Source of the DNA: Glandiceps talaboti
Taxonomy: Eukaryota; Hemichordata; Enteropneusta; Spengelidae
Direction: 5' to 3'
Length of the DNA: 64,000 nt
Assembly (NCBI RefSeq): GCF_964340395.1
Contig: NC_135549.1
Coordinates: 10,577,342-10,641,341, forward strand
The position numbers were made by a program, and so were the translations under genes. The notes under the pieces are model-generated. The model ran no database searches. It was given only the letters and a program-made list of their open reading frames with translations, and was not told where the DNA came from. The number at the start of each line of letters is the position of its first letter. Positions within the stretch are counted from its first letter, which is position 1. Below, in pieces: positions 60,657-64,000 of the stretch.

Positions 60657-63600
60657 ATGGCCTCCTCCGGCTACACATCGAATTATTATGACGATACAAA
60701 AGTTGACGCGGCAAAGAGAAACGGTTGCTTTGTAAAGAAAAGTACAGTATACATTGTTTGCTTCATATTTGTCTTGGTTTTGGTCGGGGTTGCATGTCTA
60801 TTTTATTTCGTACCGGACCGAAGTTGTGACGAAGACATAGTTAATTATCCTGGGGACAACGATGGACTCCCACAGATACCAGAAGAATCGCCGGACTCTC
60901 CAGACCTCGGCGACTACGACGGAAGGCTACCTACAGCGTTAGACCCACAGAACTATTGGCTCAGACTTCAAGTATACTTGGACGCAGAAGATCGCCCGAG
61001 ACAGTTTGAGTACGACGGACAGGTTAAAATAACACTTCTATGTGAAGAAGCTACCGATGTGATCAAACTTCATCAGAGATTTCTGACGATTGATTATGCT
61101 TCTATCTCTGTTACTAAGATAAGTACCGGTCAAACTTTAGAAATCAAGAACTCCAGTCCTTCAGACGATCGATATGAGTTCCTTATCATCGAAATGGAAG
61201 ACATGTTAGAGGTGAACGAGCAGTATCTTTTATCAATTACATTTATCGGTGAATTGAGTTTCACCATTCTGTATGGATTTTATAGAAGTTATTATACTGT
61301 GGAAACAGAGAGTGGGACTGAAACAAGGTAAGTTCGGTAAAAAGGAATTATATGTACATTTCTTTAATGACACGGGTGATTAAAAAACCAGGACTATACC
61401 GTGACCATGTAGTTAAAAAACTGTAAGGCAAATTTCAGAGAAACGCTGCGTTCTGTTTCTTTTTAGCTAGTGTGTACGGACTATCGTGCTGACGGTCAAG
61501 TATCATGGTCCTAGCCGAACCAAGTGTTTATCAGTCGATCTTGAAGATTCGTTAATGAATTGCCAATATCATAAGCCTCGTACTGTCCCATCGAAAAGTC
61601 ATTTTTGATTTACCGGTATATTTTAGCAAAATTAATTTCCATGTTTATTATCTTATACTCTATAGTGGGAAATGACATATTGAACAAATAGTTAGGTATG
61701 ATATGACAGAATATGCTAATGTATCTGTATAGTAAGTTTGTATATGGAATTAATCTGGGACCCTATTTGCGATAACGTACACGCAAGCTACGAGGGTAAC
61801 ATAGTCATGTTTCATTCAAGGCCAATAATACAGTTAATATGTCATGATGTCAAAAAACCTTACATCATGATGTCATAAGATCACAACATGACAACTGAAA
61901 CAAGGAAGAACTTTCGATGTAACGTTTAGTGTGACTGTGACATCGCTTCAATATAGTTGTTACGATCCAAAATATCGTGTGAGTGCTGGAGTGCTGAGAT
62001 AGAACGATTGGGACGCTTCCCGTACAACACTAAACCTCGCAACATTATGCTGGATAAATTCAGCCTTGTTTCCTGTAAATGTAATTCAGTTGAGCGAACT
62101 GGTATCAAGTTGAAATCAAAGTTTGTAATAATTAGTTAGCCCAAAAAATTGATTAACCAGAGTCTTGTTTTGTAGACATGTATCATAAAATAATCACGCT
62201 AAGGGTTAGGGTTGGCATAACGCAACCCATAGACCCTCCAACGTTGGTGGTGGTGGTGGTGGTGGTGGTGGTGGTGGGGGGGGTCTATGCGCAGTCTACA
62301 TATTTACTACTAGAAAAAATGGTTTGTATAAATTTGATAGTTTATATTGAAGCGTTTGGATGATGAAATCTCGTTTATAACCTTTACGCCTCAATGTGAC
62401 ATTTTCGTGATTTACATCGCATTGGAGCAGTCATTGGCAGCGTGTTGTCAGTTCGAATCGATAAGTTGATAACCCAATTATAATCCTGACAGAAAAGATA
62501 CGCAACCAACTAATAAAAAATTGTAGCGGGAGGCCCTGCCTTGAAATATGTATTGGTGGGTTTTTAATGCATTTGAATGCATGGTACCTTTTTAAACTTT
62601 ATAGCTTAATGTAATATTAGTAATCGCATTCTAAATATCCCGACGTTCCTCACTACTGACTGTCCCTTACAGGCACAAGTACGTATCCTAGCAACTACAC
62701 AAACCCTCGTGGAAAGGTGCGATATCGGGTAATAACCTCTTGGTAGACCACGTACAGCTGAAGTATGAATTTGTAGTTTTAGCTAAGACTATTGTTGTTA
62801 GTCCCACTATTACAACTATCATTGTAACCCCGACATAATACAGCTCCCGCCCAATCTTATTCATGGCCAAGGTCGAGCATATGCAATTTTTAAATCACAG
62901 CAATTACTTTGTCATAGTCGACCGGTGAGGGCTCTTTACTAGTCGTTTATCATAATTCTACCAAATTTCAGAAAATTGTTTATTATATCATATGTTATGA
63001 AGAAACACTGTTGTCATATGCTAGTACAGGGAATATCAGTTTCTGTTATAAAGGAAAATTCCAGTCACAGTTATGTCTGTCTTTAGTATACTTATATTCA
63101 GTGTGGTTACTGCTACTGCAACTTATTTTGGGTGACAAAATAACAGTTCGGTAACTTATTCAACTTATTCAAAGATTTCAAAGAAGCCCTGCTTTACTTG
63201 GCATGTATTCAGTCGTTTGGGGAATTTCCTCAGCTACAAGGTGCAATTGGTATACCCGGGTCTCAGACGATGACATCATGCATACCCCAGTCTCTTTGCC
63301 GTGACACTATTTGTATCTGTCAAGACAAAGAGGATAGCTAAGGGTAAATGTGATTTCATAGACAGATTTCTAATTTTATCACATAAAAACATAAGTTGAT
63401 AGCAGTAATCAGTACAAGTATACTTAAGACAGGAATAAGTCTGATTTGTAGTTTTGTTTTCTCCCAATCTGCCGACACGCAGTTTCAGACAGTGGTCCAT
63501 GTTATGAAGAAATAAGACTAAATACTAGTAATCCCAAAAAATACAGTGACTCTAAAAGTACATCAACAAGTAGATATTTTTTTTCCATCCAATCAGATGG

Positions 63601-63873
63601 CTGGCGACAACACAGTTTCAGGCTGCAGCAGCCCGGAAAGCATTCCCCTGTTTTGACGAACCAAGTTTTAAGTCTACGTTTGATGTCATCCTCGTTCACC
63701 GACCAACTAGATCAGCACTGTCAAACATGGAAGAAATCCGGCAAGTGGAAATTGATAACGGAGAGTGGTTTGAGACACACTTTGATACCAGTGTACCAAT
63801 GCCTGTGTATTTGATAGCCTTCCTTATAAGTGACTTTGAACATTTGGAAATGTATACCCCGAAAGGAGTGTTG
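60657..63873 (+). CDS. Membrane M1 aminopeptidase, copy 2 (5' two exons, runs off the window)
   Basis: Exon 1 (60657-61327) and exon 2 (63597-63873) have the same phases as copy 1 (2, then 0), and exon 2 has the identical length of 277 bases. The protein begins with a 30-residue tail, a signal-anchor helix at 31-51 (VYIVCFIFVLVLVGVACLFY) and an acidic stalk. The conserved N-terminal M1 domain follows, with FPCFDEPSFKSTFDV and the strand ending KGVL. Sequence similarity to copy 1 is clear throughout (ACLFYF, NYWL, FYRSYY, AFPCFDEP). GAMEN and HEXXH exons lie beyond 64000, so activity cannot be judged. Tandem duplicate of the gene upstream. Confidence 0.93.
61328..63596. other. Intron 1 of aminopeptidase copy 2
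   Basis: Contains a (TGG)n run at about 62246-62275 that ends in poly-G and sits between inverted ATAGACCC...GGGTCTAT sequences. A short GGGTTAGGGTT occurs at 62206-62216. No LINE or GAT retroposon copy of the kind found in copy 1 was recognised here. Confidence 0.6.
62243..62284. repeat. (TGG)n / poly-G microsatellite
   Basis: About ten TGG triplets followed by a G run. Confidence 0.95.
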
Positions 63874-64000
63874 GTACGTGAATTATTGTGGTACAACACT
63901 TGGACCTGATGTCAATCTAAAGTTCTGTCAGTCGACATGCCCACCGATCATGACATTGACTTCTAAATGCAGTATATGAATGAGAGAGAAAGAGAGAGAG

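Noticed and set aside
62200-62220. GGGTTAGGGTT, considered as an interstitial telomere repeat
   Set aside because: Fewer than two units; expected by chance in AT/G-rich sequence.

Overview
This is animal nuclear DNA. It is AT-rich, its genes are split by GT-AG introns, microsatellites are dense (CA, GA, TA, GACA, CAAT/CAAC, GAT, TATT, TTCTA), and foldback DNA elements and a decayed LINE are present. The gene content (a CIKS/Act1-like SEFIR adaptor, a CARD protein with a TRADD-N-like region, tandem membrane M1 aminopeptidases and a CKS cell-cycle protein) fits a marine invertebrate. A deuterostome such as a hemichordate or lancelet is plausible, but the species cannot be fixed from the window alone.

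Layout. 1-8 kb is mostly unassigned, with a foldback element, a CA/CATA block and a worn minisatellite; the first two exons of a small basic protein lie on the minus strand at 7988-8191. 8.2-12.4 kb holds repeats. 12.4-17.9 kb (+) carries a CIKS-like gene: a non-coding first exon, then four coding exons giving 684 residues. These comprise an array of about eight 32-residue repeats, a basic linker and a C-terminal SEFIR domain. 17.9-22.0 kb is non-coding with minisatellites. 22.0-32.0 kb (-) carries a nine-exon gene whose exons join in frame into 927 residues: an acidic decapeptide repeat, a CARD-like domain, a TRADD-N-like region, an FN3-like domain and an acidic tail. All eight introns are phase 1. 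Its intron 2 holds a 1.5-kb candidate DNA transposon, and intron 2 also begins near a 230-bp MITE with identical 67-bp arms. 32-38.6 kb shows no convincing gene. 38.6-42.0 kb (-) is a complete three-exon CKS gene (80 residues) with a CCAAT/CDE/CHR-like promoter. 45.4-58.8 kb (+) is a complete 17-exon M1 aminopeptidase (975 residues). 60.7 kb to the window end holds the first two exons of a second, tandem copy with the same intron positions.

How the genes relate. The CIKS-like gene and the CARD gene are convergent neighbours and both look like cytosolic adaptors of innate-immune or cell-death signalling; a shared pathway is inference. The two aminopeptidases are ectoenzyme paralogues made by tandem duplication. 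CKS is an unrelated housekeeping cell-cycle gene. Long introns and intergenic DNA are dominated by microsatellites, short inverted-repeat elements and retroposon remains.
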